From Planktosalinus lacus (GTDB lineage Bacteria > Bacteroidota > Bacteroidia > Flavobacteriales > Flavobacteriaceae), in assembly GCF_014640155.1 (NCBI RefSeq), contig NZ_BMGK01000005.1:186001-250000 (forward strand): DNA of 64,000 nucleotides, read 5' to 3'. The notes under the pieces are model-generated. The model was not told the origin of the DNA and did not search any database. It saw nothing but the letters and a program-made list of their open reading frames with translations. Made by a program: the position numbers and the translations under genes. Shown piece after piece: positions 51,896-60,439 of this stretch (position 1 is its first letter; every line of letters begins with the position of its first letter).

Positions 51896-53440
51896 ATGCA
51901 TAACCTCCAAAGTCAAATTGAAAATACAACTTGCGAGATTAAATATAAAATTCAGGAAAAAAATATCAAAGTTTTAGTTCTTGATGAAGAAAGTATTATT
52001 CCTGAAATAAAAGAAGTAGTTCAGGTATTGCATGGATATAATTTTATTTTTTATAACACCACTTGTGGAAATGAGTTTAAAGAACTCATCAAAAAAAATA
52101 AACCCAATCTAATAATTTCAGAATTACACCTCAATGAAGTTGAGGGAAAAGAACAATTGGATTACTGCAGGATGGTATATCCTGAAATTCCATTTATAAT
52201 TTTCAGTTCACATACCTGTAATAAATCTGCTCTTGACTTTTTAGAATTGGGAGCTACAGATTTTTTGACCAAAGACAATAGCTCTGCACTTCCCGCAACA
52301 ATTTACAAAGCCTTGAGACAAAGCCTTGAAAAACTACAAATAAAAGAAGCGAAGCAGCAACGCTGGGAAGATGCTCAACGTTTTAAAGGCTTAATTGAAT
52401 ATTCTCATGACCCGGTGATTACTTATGATTATGATGGAACGATCACTTACGCTAGTCCAGCAATAGAGCGGGTTCTGGGTTATAAAGTTGAAGAATTTGT
52501 AGGCACCAATGTGATAGAACATATTCACCCTGATGATTTACCAATTAGGGAAAATGCTTACAAAATGCTTTTGGAGTCCGAAATGAATTTTGAAACCATT
52601 AATGAAGAAAGATTATTGCATAAAAACGGACATTTTATTTGGGCAAAGGCAGTGATTAGCGATGCCAGGTTGATACCGGGCATTGAAGGTTTTATGACCA
52701 ATTTCAGGGACATTACTGTCGCTAAAAATAAAACACGAGACCTGAACAATACCATTGAAATTTTAACAAGCCAAAACAACCGCCTGTTAAATTTTTCTTA
52801 CATTGTTTCTCATAATTTAAGGTCACACACCAGTAACATTCAGTCAATTATCAATTACCTTGATATTACAGACGACCCAAAGGAACAACTTGAAATGATT
52901 CAACACCTCAAAGAAGTTTCTGAAGCACTGAATGAAACAATGATCAATCTCAATGAGGTGGTATCTATACAATCTGGTGAAAACCTGAAAATTGAATCCC
53001 TGTCCTTGCGCAAATATGCTCTGATAAGCTTAAAAACACTGAAATCTAAGCTCCATGCGATCAATGGAAAAGTACATTTTGACATTGATAAAAATTTAAA
53101 CATTAACTTTAACAAAAGTTATCTTGAAAGTATTTTACACAACTTGTTTTACAATGCCATCAAATACAGTCATCCCGAACGTATGCTCAATTTGGAGATA
53201 AGCACTTTTGAAGAAGAAGATTTTGTTGTATTAAAAGTAAAAGACAATGGTTTGGGGCTTGATATTAAAAAGTATAAAAACAAGTTATTTGGAATGTACA
53301 ATACGTTTCACAGCAATAAAAACGCAAAGGGATTAGGCCTTTTTATGAGTAAAAATCAAATTGAGGCCATGAAAGGAAAAATTGAAGTAGAAGGCGGCAT
53401 AGATAAAGGTTGTACATTTAAAATCTATTTTAAAAAGTAA
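51896..53440 (+). CDS. Histidine kinase with N-terminal pseudo-receiver and PAS domain
   Basis: 514-residue cytoplasmic protein. Residues about 23-140 form a receiver fold (KVLVLDEES, SSHTCN, ATDFLTKDN) in which the phospho-acceptor Asp is replaced by Glu76 (IISELHLNE), so normal phosphorylation is unlikely and an always-on mimic is possible. A PAS_3 domain follows at about 165-285 (ITYDYDGTITYASPAIERVLGY). The kinase core has acceptor His306 in VSHNLRSHTSN, a variant H-box common in flavobacterial kinases, and HATPase motifs NLFYNAIKYSHPE, DNGLGLD and GLGLFM. It is followed 13 bp later by a receiver gene. Confidence 0.88.
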   Translation: MHNLQSQIENTTCEIKYKIQEKNIKVLVLDEESIIPEIKEVVQVLHGYNFIFYNTTCGNEFKELIKKNKPNLIISELHLNEVEGKEQLDYCRMVYPEIPFIIFSSHTCNKSALDFLELGATDFLTKDNSSALPATIYKALRQSLEKLQIKEAKQQRWEDAQRFKGLIEYSHDPVITYDYDGTITYASPAIERVLGYKVEEFVGTNVIEHIHPDDLPIRENAYKMLLESEMNFETINEERLLHKNGHFIWAKAVISDARLIPGIEGFMTNFRDITVAKNKTRDLNNTIEILTSQNNRLLNFSYIVSHNLRSHTSNIQSIINYLDITDDPKEQLEMIQHLKEVSEALNETMINLNEVVSIQSGENLKIESLSLRKYALISLKTLKSKLHAINGKVHFDIDKNLNINFNKSYLESILHNLFYNAIKYSHPERMLNLEISTFEEEDFVVLKVKDNGLGLDIKKYKNKLFGMYNTFHSNKNAKGLGLFMSKNQIEAMKGKIEVEGGIDKGCTFKIYFKK

Positions 53441-53453
53441 AAAATCAAGTAAA

Positions 53454-53855
53454 ATGTCAAGAACAATATGCATAATTGACGATGACCCCCTTTATAAATT
53501 GTTACTCAAAAAAACAATTGAAAGGTTAAATATGAATATAAATATTTTGACCTTTGAAGATGGAAAACAAGCGATTGAAGGGTTGTCAACATTAAATACT
53601 GAAGCAGCTAAATTACCCGATATTATACTTCTTGATATCAATATGCCGGTAATGGACGGCTGGGAATTTATGGACCAATTTGTTGAAGACAAAAGTCAAT
53701 TTTCCAAACCCATGAATATCTTTATTGCCAGTTCTTCCATAGCCAAACACGACATCGAAAAATCTAAAACCTACACCGAAATATCAGGCTACTTGGTAAA
53801 ACCAATTGTAAAGAAAACAATATTGGAATTACTTCAAGACAAAGTTTCATTGTAA
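53454..53855 (+). CDS. CheY/Rcp1-like single-domain response regulator
   Basis: 133-residue receiver with Asp9-Asp10-Asp11, acceptor Asp61 (IILLDINMPVMDGWEF), Ser pair in FIASSS and Lys in YLVKPI. The long loop between strand 2 and the acceptor resembles Rcp1-type regulators that pair with PAS or phytochrome-like kinases. It is 13 bp after the pseudo-receiver kinase and is almost certainly its partner. No DNA-binding domain. Confidence 0.9.
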   Translation: MSRTICIIDDDPLYKLLLKKTIERLNMNINILTFEDGKQAIEGLSTLNTEAAKLPDIILLDINMPVMDGWEFMDQFVEDKSQFSKPMNIFIASSSIAKHDIEKSKTYTEISGYLVKPIVKKTILELLQDKVSL

Positions 53856-53909
53856 CAAGTTCCATTTTTTGACGACACATAGATGTCATGAATCAAAAAA
53901 CAATTAAAA

Positions 53910-54281
53910 ATGGAAGTCATCAATCCTGAAAGTACAATCACAATGCGAGAGGACAATCAACTCCTTTTGCTCACTCATTTATCACAATTACTTTGCTATG
54001 TCACCGGTTTTGGAGGACTTTTAGTTCCCATAATCATTTGGGCAGTCAATAAAGACAAAGTGAAAGGGGTGGATGAACACGGCAAAGAAATTATCAATTT
54101 TCAACTAAGCATGATTTTGTTTGCATTGATTTGCATTCCTCTTATTTTGCTAGTGGGGCTTGGTATTTTAGGACTCATTGTAATAGGAATCATCTCCTTT
54201 GTATTTCCGATCATCAATGCAATCAATGCTGGCAAAGGTAAGTTTTCAAAATACCCCCTGACAATTCGCTTCTTGAAATAA
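53910..54281 (+). CDS. DUF4870 (Tic20-like) small membrane protein
   Basis: 123 residues with three to four hydrophobic segments: LSQLLCYVTGFGGLLVPIIIW, MILFALICIPLILLVGLG and ILGLIVIGIISFVFPIINAI. The signature VDEHGKEIINFQLS and INAGKGKFSKYPLTIRFL identify the DUF4870 family, related in fold to Tic20/HOTT. Function is not known. It lies 54 bp after the last receiver gene and may or may not belong to that operon. Confidence 0.85.
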   Translation: MEVINPESTITMREDNQLLLLTHLSQLLCYVTGFGGLLVPIIIWAVNKDKVKGVDEHGKEIINFQLSMILFALICIPLILLVGLGILGLIVIGIISFVFPIINAINAGKGKFSKYPLTIRFLK

Positions 54282-54283
54282 AA

Positions 54284-54313
54284 AAACCGCAATTTTTATT
54301 AAAACCGCGGTTT
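54284..54313 (-). terminator. Intrinsic terminator after dnaN
   Basis: Stem AAACCGC (54284-54290) with GCGGTTT (54307-54313). A U-run follows on the minus strand, 70 bp past the dnaN stop. It also lies just after the DUF4870 gene on the other strand. Confidence 0.6.
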
Positions 54314-54382
54314 GCATTGTGAGGTTAAAAAATACTAACAAGTTGGGTAGGTTACCAAACACATTTTCAGTTAGTAATATTG

Positions 54383-55501
54383 TTAGTTGTTAAGCATCAC
54401 AGGCATAACAAGCATAATTATTTGTTCCCCTTCATCCAAGCCGTCTGCAGGAGTTAAGATTCCTGCACGGTTGGGTAGTGACATTTCTAAAGACACTTCA
54501 TCACTGGTTAAGTTGGCTAACATCTCTGTTAAAAAACGCGAATTAAAACCAATTTGCATATCATCACCCTGGTAACTACAAGTAAGTCGCTCTTCCGCTT
54601 TATTTGAATAATCAATGTCTTCAGCTGAAACATTCAACTCAGCACCGGCAATTTTTAATCGTATCTGGTGAGTGGTTTTATTTGAAAAGATAGATACACG
54701 CTTTACAGAACTTAAAAACTGACTTCTGTCAATAGTAAGCTTATTGGGGTTTTCTTTCGGAATCACCGCTTCATAATTTGGATATTTTCCGTCAATCAGT
54801 CGGCAAACCAGTTCGACATTATCAAAAACAAACTTGGCGTTTGATTCATTGTACTCAATCAACACATCCTCTTCACTGCCCGCTAAAATTGATTTCATCA
54901 AATTCAAAGGCTTTTTAGGCATAATGAAATCTGCAACCTCTGAAGCTTTTACATCTTCACGGGTATATTTCACCAATTTGTGAGCATCAGTCGCCACAAA
55001 AGTGAGTCCTTCAGTTGAAAACTGAAAAAATACACCACTCATCACCGGTCTCAAATCGTCATTACCACTGGCAAATATGGTTTTGCTTATCGCAGTTGCC
55101 AGAATGTCTGATTGGATAACGGTACTGCTGGGGCTTGAAATTTCAATGGCTTTTGGAAACTCCTCACCGTCAGCATAAGCCAGCGCATATTTACCGTGAT
55201 TGGAACTAATTTCTATCGTGTTATTTTCTTCAACCACAAATGTTAAGGGTTGTTCTGGAAACGTTTTTAAAATATCTAAAAGGAGTCGGGCGGGTACAGC
55301 AATGCTTCCGTTACTGTCACATTCCACTTCAAGTTTTGCAGAAATAGTTGTTTCTAAATCTGAAGCAGAAACACGCAAGGTGTCTTTGTCCAGTTCAAAT
55401 AAGAAATTATCTAAAATTGCAAGGGTGTTGCTGGTGTTTATAATGCCGCCTAAAACCTGAAGTTGTTTTAGTAAGTATGAGCTGGATACTATAAATTTCA
55501 T
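54383..55501 (-). CDS. dnaN: DNA polymerase III beta subunit (sliding clamp)
   Basis: Ring-shaped dimer that keeps the replicative polymerase on DNA. 372 residues with three similar domains of about 120 residues. Recognisable blocks: MKFIVSSSYLLKQLQVLGGII at the start, SDLETTISAKLEVECDSNGSIAVPARLLLDILKTFP, FVATDAHKLVKY, PKKPLNLMKSIL and IMLVMPVMLNN at the end. As in many Bacteroidetes it is not beside dnaA, so it does not mark an origin here. Single gene between a terminator and gldG. Confidence 0.96.
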   Translation of the reverse strand: MKFIVSSSYLLKQLQVLGGIINTSNTLAILDNFLFELDKDTLRVSASDLETTISAKLEVECDSNGSIAVPARLLLDILKTFPEQPLTFVVEENNTIEISSNHGKYALAYADGEEFPKAIEISSPSSTVIQSDILATAISKTIFASGNDDLRPVMSGVFFQFSTEGLTFVATDAHKLVKYTREDVKASEVADFIMPKKPLNLMKSILAGSEEDVLIEYNESNAKFVFDNVELVCRLIDGKYPNYEAVIPKENPNKLTIDRSQFLSSVKRVSIFSNKTTHQIRLKIAGAELNVSAEDIDYSNKAEERLTCSYQGDDMQIGFNSRFLTEMLANLTSDEVSLEMSLPNRAGILTPADGLDEGEQIIMLVMPVMLNN

Positions 55502-55594
55502 TCGTTGTTTTTAGTTTAAAACTGGTTAAAATATCTCATAAATACAAATATATTGCAATCTGCTTGAAACCCGAAACAAACTTATTAACAAAAA

Positions 55595-57283
55595 TCAAGT
55601 ATATTTTCTCTTGCGATAATACATAAAGAGTACACCAAAAACCGCCAAAACAGCCAGTGGGAGTAATAAATTCAGTGCCTGCCATTTGCTGCGTTCCTGT
55701 ATACTCTTTTGCTGATCCAAAAATGCGATGGAAATCTCCTTACTTCTTATGTTTATAAGTCCGGTGTCATCAAGTAGGTAGTTTACAGTATTGAGTAAAA
55801 ACTCCTTGTTTCCATAGCGTTTGTTTGTCCATTTATCAAATCCCAGTTCAATGGGGCGGTTGCCCTGCAGTTGGTTTTTGATAACATCCCCGTCACTGAT
55901 AACGACCATTTTGTTCTCAACTCCTTGATCAAGATGTCCGGGGAGTTCAAAAGGCTTGACACGGTTGCGGTATACCGATGGAAAAGTACCTTCCAGTAAA
56001 ACAGCCAGCGGGATTTCTCCGGCAGAAAACTGCTGCATATCAGGCGGGTTATTGACCACGTTTAGATTAAACTCTATCTCATCCAACCTGATTTCAACCG
56101 GGGTGCCCACGCTGCGGGTAATGGGCGAACTGCTCAGCAAAATCGTTTTTTGAATGTCGTTTTCGAGGGTATCAAGCACGTTGGCAAAATCAAACTTGAT
56201 AGCTTTAATATTGTTCACAATGGGGTGCTCGCTTGTGCTGGAAGATAACGGACTGTAAAACCACGGATATTGATTGTACTGGCTTTCAGCTTCTGTTCCG
56301 GTAGCCAAAACAATGGGGGCATGATAAACATCATTGACCAATGCGGGATTGATCCTTACGCCATAGCGAAAGAAAAAATCGGTCAGGTTGAGGTCTTGGT
56401 TAAAAGCAAAAGTAGATCCCCTTTGAAAAAGGCTGTCCATGCTCACTTGAACTTCATCTACCAGCCACAGACTTTTTCCACCCCGCATTGTGTATTGATC
56501 AAGTACATATTTTTCAGCATCGTTAAAGCGCTCTGTAGGCTTGGCTGATACAATGAGGTCAAAAGTACTGAGTTGCTCTAGTGAACGGAGAGGGTCGATG
56601 GCAACAGAATCAAGCGTATATGGTGCGATAAAGTAATATTCACGCAAGGTGGAAAAAAAATCAGCTATATAACGGTCTTCCAGTTGGCCATTGCCTTTCA
56701 GAACAGCTACTTTCTTTTTTTTGGGAGTGATGATTTTTTTAAATCCATCGGCAAAAGCATACTCTAAATTTTGTACGGAATTGCTTACGCGTTCTTCCTG
56801 AGTGGCTCCAAGTGTGTTTTTTAACAAGGGCACTTTTACCATTTTTTCTTTGTACGTGATGAGCGCCCAGGGATAAATTAATTCCTGAGTTTTTTTACCT
56901 CCTTCCTGTATGCTTACCTGAGCAGGCATAATTCCTATCTGTGCTAATTTACTCCTAAGCTCCTCAGGGTTTTCCTGTTCCTCCATTAAATCAGTAAAGT
57001 GAAATTTCACCCGAGCGTTGTGAGCAGCAAATGCTTCCAGCAACTGGCGTGTTTCACTTTGAAGACGCCTGAACTCGGCAGGAAATTTTCCGTCTAGCAG
57101 CACTTCAATAACTACGGGTGCATTGGCTTCGTCAAGCGTGGCGATGGCTGCATCAGATAAGGTATAACGCTTGTCTTCAGTAAGGTCAAAGCGTTTATAA
57201 ACTTGGTTTCCCAAAAGGTTGATACCAACTACAAATAGCAACAGCAGTACAATCTTTTTTGTCAGGTTGGTTTGTTTATTCAT
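55595..57283 (-). CDS. gldG: Gliding motility ABC transporter component GldG
   Basis: 562-residue protein with one N-terminal membrane segment (KKIVLLLLFVVGINLLGNQVY) followed by a large extracytoplasmic ABC-type uncharacterised domain (RFDLTEDKRYTLSDAAIATL, VLDQYTMRGGKSLWLVDEV), and a C-terminal membrane segment (ALNLLLPLAVLAVFGVLFMYYRKRK). GldA, GldF and GldG form the ABC transporter needed for gliding in Flavobacterium johnsoniae. The 8-bp overlap with gldF confirms the pair; gldA is not in this window. Confidence 0.93.
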   Translation of the reverse strand: MNKQTNLTKKIVLLLLFVVGINLLGNQVYKRFDLTEDKRYTLSDAAIATLDEANAPVVIEVLLDGKFPAEFRRLQSETRQLLEAFAAHNARVKFHFTDLMEEQENPEELRSKLAQIGIMPAQVSIQEGGKKTQELIYPWALITYKEKMVKVPLLKNTLGATQEERVSNSVQNLEYAFADGFKKIITPKKKKVAVLKGNGQLEDRYIADFFSTLREYYFIAPYTLDSVAIDPLRSLEQLSTFDLIVSAKPTERFNDAEKYVLDQYTMRGGKSLWLVDEVQVSMDSLFQRGSTFAFNQDLNLTDFFFRYGVRINPALVNDVYHAPIVLATGTEAESQYNQYPWFYSPLSSSTSEHPIVNNIKAIKFDFANVLDTLENDIQKTILLSSSPITRSVGTPVEIRLDEIEFNLNVVNNPPDMQQFSAGEIPLAVLLEGTFPSVYRNRVKPFELPGHLDQGVENKMVVISDGDVIKNQLQGNRPIELGFDKWTNKRYGNKEFLLNTVNYLLDDTGLINIRSKEISIAFLDQQKSIQERSKWQALNLLLPLAVLAVFGVLFMYYRKRKYT

Positions 57284-58007
57284 GATCTTTAATCAGTTTT
57301 AAAACAGTGAAACCTAAAAAAAGAAATCCAAGGCTGAGAAAATAAAGGATATCACGGGTGTCCAGCACACCACGTGCAACGCTGTCAAAATGAGACATCA
57401 TTCCCAGCTGGGAAAGTACATAATCAGAATCTCCTAATAAATTATAGTCTGCCAGGCCTTCAAAGCCATAATACATAAAAAAACAAATGAAGACAGCCGT
57501 TATAAAAGAAACAATTTGATTTTCAGAGAGCGTGGAAGAAAACACACCAATCGCCGTATAAGCAATAATCAAAAAGAATAAGCCCAAATAGGAGCCCAAA
57601 GTGCTTCCCAAATCCCAGTTACCCGGCGGATTGCCAAGTTCTGAGAGGGTCACTATATAAAGCAAGGTGGGAATCAGCGCTAAAACAATCAGCAACAAAG
57701 CCCCAAAATACTTCCCTAAAACAATGGAATGAAGAGAAAGGGGTTTAGTTAAAAGCAACTCCATGGTTCCCATACGTTTTTCATCACTGAAGCTTCGCAT
57801 GGTGACAGCGGGAATTAAAAAAATCAAGACCCAGGGGGCCAGTTCAAAAAAAGAGGAGAGGTCTGCAAAACCGGCATCCAGGATGTTAAAAGGCCCGCTG
57901 AATACCCATAAATACAATCCGTTGATTGTCAAAAAAACAGCAATCACCAGATAGCCGATTAAGGAACCAAAAAACGATTGTATTTCTTTTTGTATAAGTG
58001 CAATCAT
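57276..58007 (-). CDS. gldF: Gliding motility ABC transporter permease GldF
   Basis: 243 residues from ATG 58007 (MIALIQKEIQSFFGSLIGY); the 11 additional codons from 58040 are not family-like. An ABC-2 type permease with about six membrane helices and motifs FFELAPWVLIFLIPAVTMRSFSDEKRMGTMELLLTKPL. Part of the GldAFG transporter of gliding bacteria. Its stop overlaps the gldG start (ATGAATAA). Confidence 0.93.
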   Translation of the reverse strand: MIALIQKEIQSFFGSLIGYLVIAVFLTINGLYLWVFSGPFNILDAGFADLSSFFELAPWVLIFLIPAVTMRSFSDEKRMGTMELLLTKPLSLHSIVLGKYFGALLLIVLALIPTLLYIVTLSELGNPPGNWDLGSTLGSYLGLFFLIIAYTAIGVFSSTLSENQIVSFITAVFICFFMYYGFEGLADYNLLGDSDYVLSQLGMMSHFDSVARGVLDTRDILYFLSLGFLFLGFTVLKLIKDHE

Positions 58008-58163
58008 AGATTGTAATATAAAACTTTTTGCATCCCACAATATTGTTCAAATGCTAAACTTTTATTGCGGTTTGACAAAAATAGAAATTATGTCTGACTT
58101 GGCTTTTTTTAAACAGAAGTATTTCCTCAACAAAAAACTTATATTTGCAAATATCACCTGTGC

Positions 58164-58724
58164 ATGAAATACATTAAAACGCCATTTGAAAACCTATTGG
58201 TCTGCCAACCCACTTTGATGGGGGATAGCAGAGGTTACTTTTACGAGACCTTCAATGAAGCCCATTTTAAAAAACACACCGGGCTTGATATTCACTTTGT
58301 TCAGGACAATCAGTCACTTTCAAAATATGGTGTTTTGAGGGGGTTACATATGCAAGGCGGTGCATTTGCACAAGCAAAATTGGTGCGCTGTTTTAAGGGA
58401 CAAGTGCTGGATGTAGTGGTCGATATGCGAAAAGACCAACCCACCTTCGGAAAATCATATTCCATCCTGCTCTCAGAAGAAAACCACACCCAATTGTTTA
58501 TTCCCAGAGGATTTGCACACGGATTTTCAGTACTAAGCGATGAAGCTGTTTTTGTCTATAAATGTGACAATTTCTACCATAGAGAGTCAGAAATCGGTGT
58601 GGCTTACAATGACCCCCAATTTAAAATAGACTGGAAAATTCCTGAAGCTGAGCGCATACTTTCAGAAAAGGATCAAAACAATCCCGCTTTTGCGGAGGCA
58701 GTTAAACAACTTTACGCTTTGTAG
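58164..58724 (+). CDS. rfbC: dTDP-4-dehydrorhamnose 3,5-epimerase
   Basis: Third enzyme of dTDP-L-rhamnose synthesis. 186 residues with the cupin fold motifs: GDSRGYFYETFNEAHF, FVQDNQSLSKYGVLRGLHMQ (catalytic His in RGLH), LVRCFKGQVLDVVVDMRKDQPTFG, FIPRGFAHGFSVLSDEA and YKCDNFYH (catalytic Tyr). Directly upstream of rfbD with 1 bp between stop and start codon, so the two are an operon for the sugar used in surface polysaccharide. rfbA and rfbB are not in the window. Confidence 0.94.
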   Translation: MKYIKTPFENLLVCQPTLMGDSRGYFYETFNEAHFKKHTGLDIHFVQDNQSLSKYGVLRGLHMQGGAFAQAKLVRCFKGQVLDVVVDMRKDQPTFGKSYSILLSEENHTQLFIPRGFAHGFSVLSDEAVFVYKCDNFYHRESEIGVAYNDPQFKIDWKIPEAERILSEKDQNNPAFAEAVKQLYAL

Positions 58725-58725
58725 A

Positions 58726-59574
58726 ATGGATTCCAACCAAAGTATTTTAATAACCGGAGCAAATGGCCAGCTGGGACAAGCCCTCAAACAGTTAAATGCA
58801 AATAATGACTCCCTTGTGTTTACTGATCAATCTAGTTTTGACATCACAAACAGTGCTCAAATGGAGGCTGTTTTTAAGAAGTGTATTCCAAAAGTGGTCA
58901 TCAATACCGCTGCTTTTACACAAGTGGATGCCGCTGAAACAAATCAGGAAAAAGCTTATTTAATCAATGAAACCGGAGTGAAAAACCTGTTGGAACTCTG
59001 TGAAAAATACAACTGCAAGCTGATTCACATTTCAACCGATTATGTGTTTGATGGTGAAAGCACTGTGCCCTATAAAGAAACAGATACAACCAATCCCGTT
59101 ACCGTTTACGGAAAAAGCAAACGGGCAGGTGAATTAGTTATTTTAAAAAGTGAATTAAAAGCGTTTGCAATTATTCGCACTTCCTGGTTGTACAGTCGGT
59201 TTGGAAATAACTTTTATAAAACTATGCTGCGTCTGGCTGAAACCCATAAGGAACTAAAAGTGGTAAACGACCAAAAAGGAAACCCCACCAATGCAGAACA
59301 TCTGGCAAACGCTTTGTTAAAAATTGCCACATTATTAACTCCTGAAAATTCAGGAATCTATCATTTTTCAAATACCGGTGAAGCAAGCTGGTTTGATTTT
59401 GCCCAAGCCATTTTTGAAAAACACGCTATCAATATCCCTGTAAAAGCGGTTACTTCACAGGAGTTTCCAACGCCGGCCAAGCGACCGGCTTACAGTGTTC
59501 TGAACCAATCAAAAATAGAGAAGGTTTTTAATATTTCTATTTCTTCCTGGAAAAATGCACTAACTGATTTATAA
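58726..59574 (+). CDS. rfbD: dTDP-4-dehydrorhamnose reductase
   Basis: Last enzyme of dTDP-L-rhamnose synthesis, an NAD(P)H-dependent short-chain dehydrogenase. ATG 58726 gives 282 residues (MDSNQSILITGANGQLGQAL); an earlier in-frame start lies inside rfbC. Motifs: ITGANGQLG nucleotide site, VVINTAAFTQVDAAE, LIHISTDYVFDG, and the catalytic YxxxK in VYGKSKRAGE. RTSWLYSRFGNNF and NPTNAEHLA are also typical. Confidence 0.94.
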   Translation: MDSNQSILITGANGQLGQALKQLNANNDSLVFTDQSSFDITNSAQMEAVFKKCIPKVVINTAAFTQVDAAETNQEKAYLINETGVKNLLELCEKYNCKLIHISTDYVFDGESTVPYKETDTTNPVTVYGKSKRAGELVILKSELKAFAIIRTSWLYSRFGNNFYKTMLRLAETHKELKVVNDQKGNPTNAEHLANALLKIATLLTPENSGIYHFSNTGEASWFDFAQAIFEKHAINIPVKAVTSQEFPTPAKRPAYSVLNQSKIEKVFNISISSWKNALTDL

Positions 59575-59578
59575 AAAA

Positions 59579-59610
59579 AAATACCTGAAGCGGGGCGGCT
59601 TCAGGTATTT
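59579..59610. terminator. Bidirectional hairpin terminator
   Basis: 12-bp perfect stem AAATACCTGAAG (59579-59590) with CTTCAGGTATTT (59599-59610) and GC-rich loop CGGGGCGG. The long A-run on its left gives an excellent U-tract for the minus-strand lipoprotein gene; it also follows rfbD. Confidence 0.8.
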
Positions 59611-59638
59611 AAGATTACTGAATTAAAATAATTGGGAA

Positions 59639-60364
59639 TTAGTCATCCAGTAACTCAATGGCATCTTTTATTGTTTCTTTAATCAATTGGGCAAGCGCAT
59701 TGTTACCATCCTGATCAGTCGGACTGATTTCAATAACTCCATTTCCGTTGTTATCCGTTGCGTTTGATAAATCTATGATGTTGGTGTTAAACAAAAAACC
59801 CAAGTCAAAATTGATAATGACACTGTCTCCATTTGATTCAACAACAATGTCAATATTGGTGTCTTCAAAATCTACTTCTACATCTTCTTTAAAGTCATGC
59901 CAGAAAACAAAAGGTACCTCTTGAATGGTTCCTTCAATAAGAATGGACCTCTGAAAAAGTTCACTTTCACTATTTGAACTTCGGGTTATATCAAATTCAA
60001 GTTCTTCATATTGGCCCATAGGGATATCAACATTGGCAATAGGAAAAACTACATCGGGCTGAGAAAGATCGAGTTCAAATGGTCCTTCCAGCTCAAGGTC
60101 ACCATAATAGTTTCCACTCGGTCCACCATCATCATCATCACCAAAAGCATCATCGTCAAATTCGAGTTCAAAATCTTCAACATTTACTATAAACTTGGAG
60201 ATGAATAACTCACTGTTTATTCGCCCACTTTCAAATGTAGCTTTAGCACCAAAGGTTGTTAGTGCAGTTTCATTTGTAGGAACACTTTCATCATCGCTGC
60301 AAGACATTAGAACCAATGCAGAAAATACAATGGTTAAAATGGGTTTAAAAACTATCTTTTTCAT
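59639..60364 (-). CDS. Acidic lipoprotein of unknown function
   Basis: 241 residues from ATG 60364 (MKKIVFKPILTIVFSALVLMSC), with lipobox LMSC-S; an upstream ATG at 60376 adds four residues. The mature part is strikingly acidic. A cluster of Asp/Glu at about residues 70-85 (FELEFDDDAFGDDDDGG) and DNNGNGVIEISPTDQDG near residue 215 suggest calcium binding. INSELFISKFIVNVEDFELEF and MGQYEELEFDIT resemble DUF4382-type proteins. Likely an outer-membrane-anchored lipoprotein; function unknown. Confidence 0.75.
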   Translation of the reverse strand: MKKIVFKPILTIVFSALVLMSCSDDESVPTNETALTTFGAKATFESGRINSELFISKFIVNVEDFELEFDDDAFGDDDDGGPSGNYYGDLELEGPFELDLSQPDVVFPIANVDIPMGQYEELEFDITRSSNSESELFQRSILIEGTIQEVPFVFWHDFKEDVEVDFEDTNIDIVVESNGDSVIINFDLGFLFNTNIIDLSNATDNNGNGVIEISPTDQDGNNALAQLIKETIKDAIELLDD

Positions 60365-60439
60365 ATATACGTGCATTTAATTTGTTTGTTCATCTATAAA
60401 ACAAATCAAAAGCATTTTACCCTACCTGAAAAGAGTAAT

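Noticed and set aside
54383-55501. dnaN as a marker of the replication origin
   Set aside because: No dnaA, gyrB or DnaA-box cluster nearby; in Bacteroidetes dnaN is often separate from the origin.
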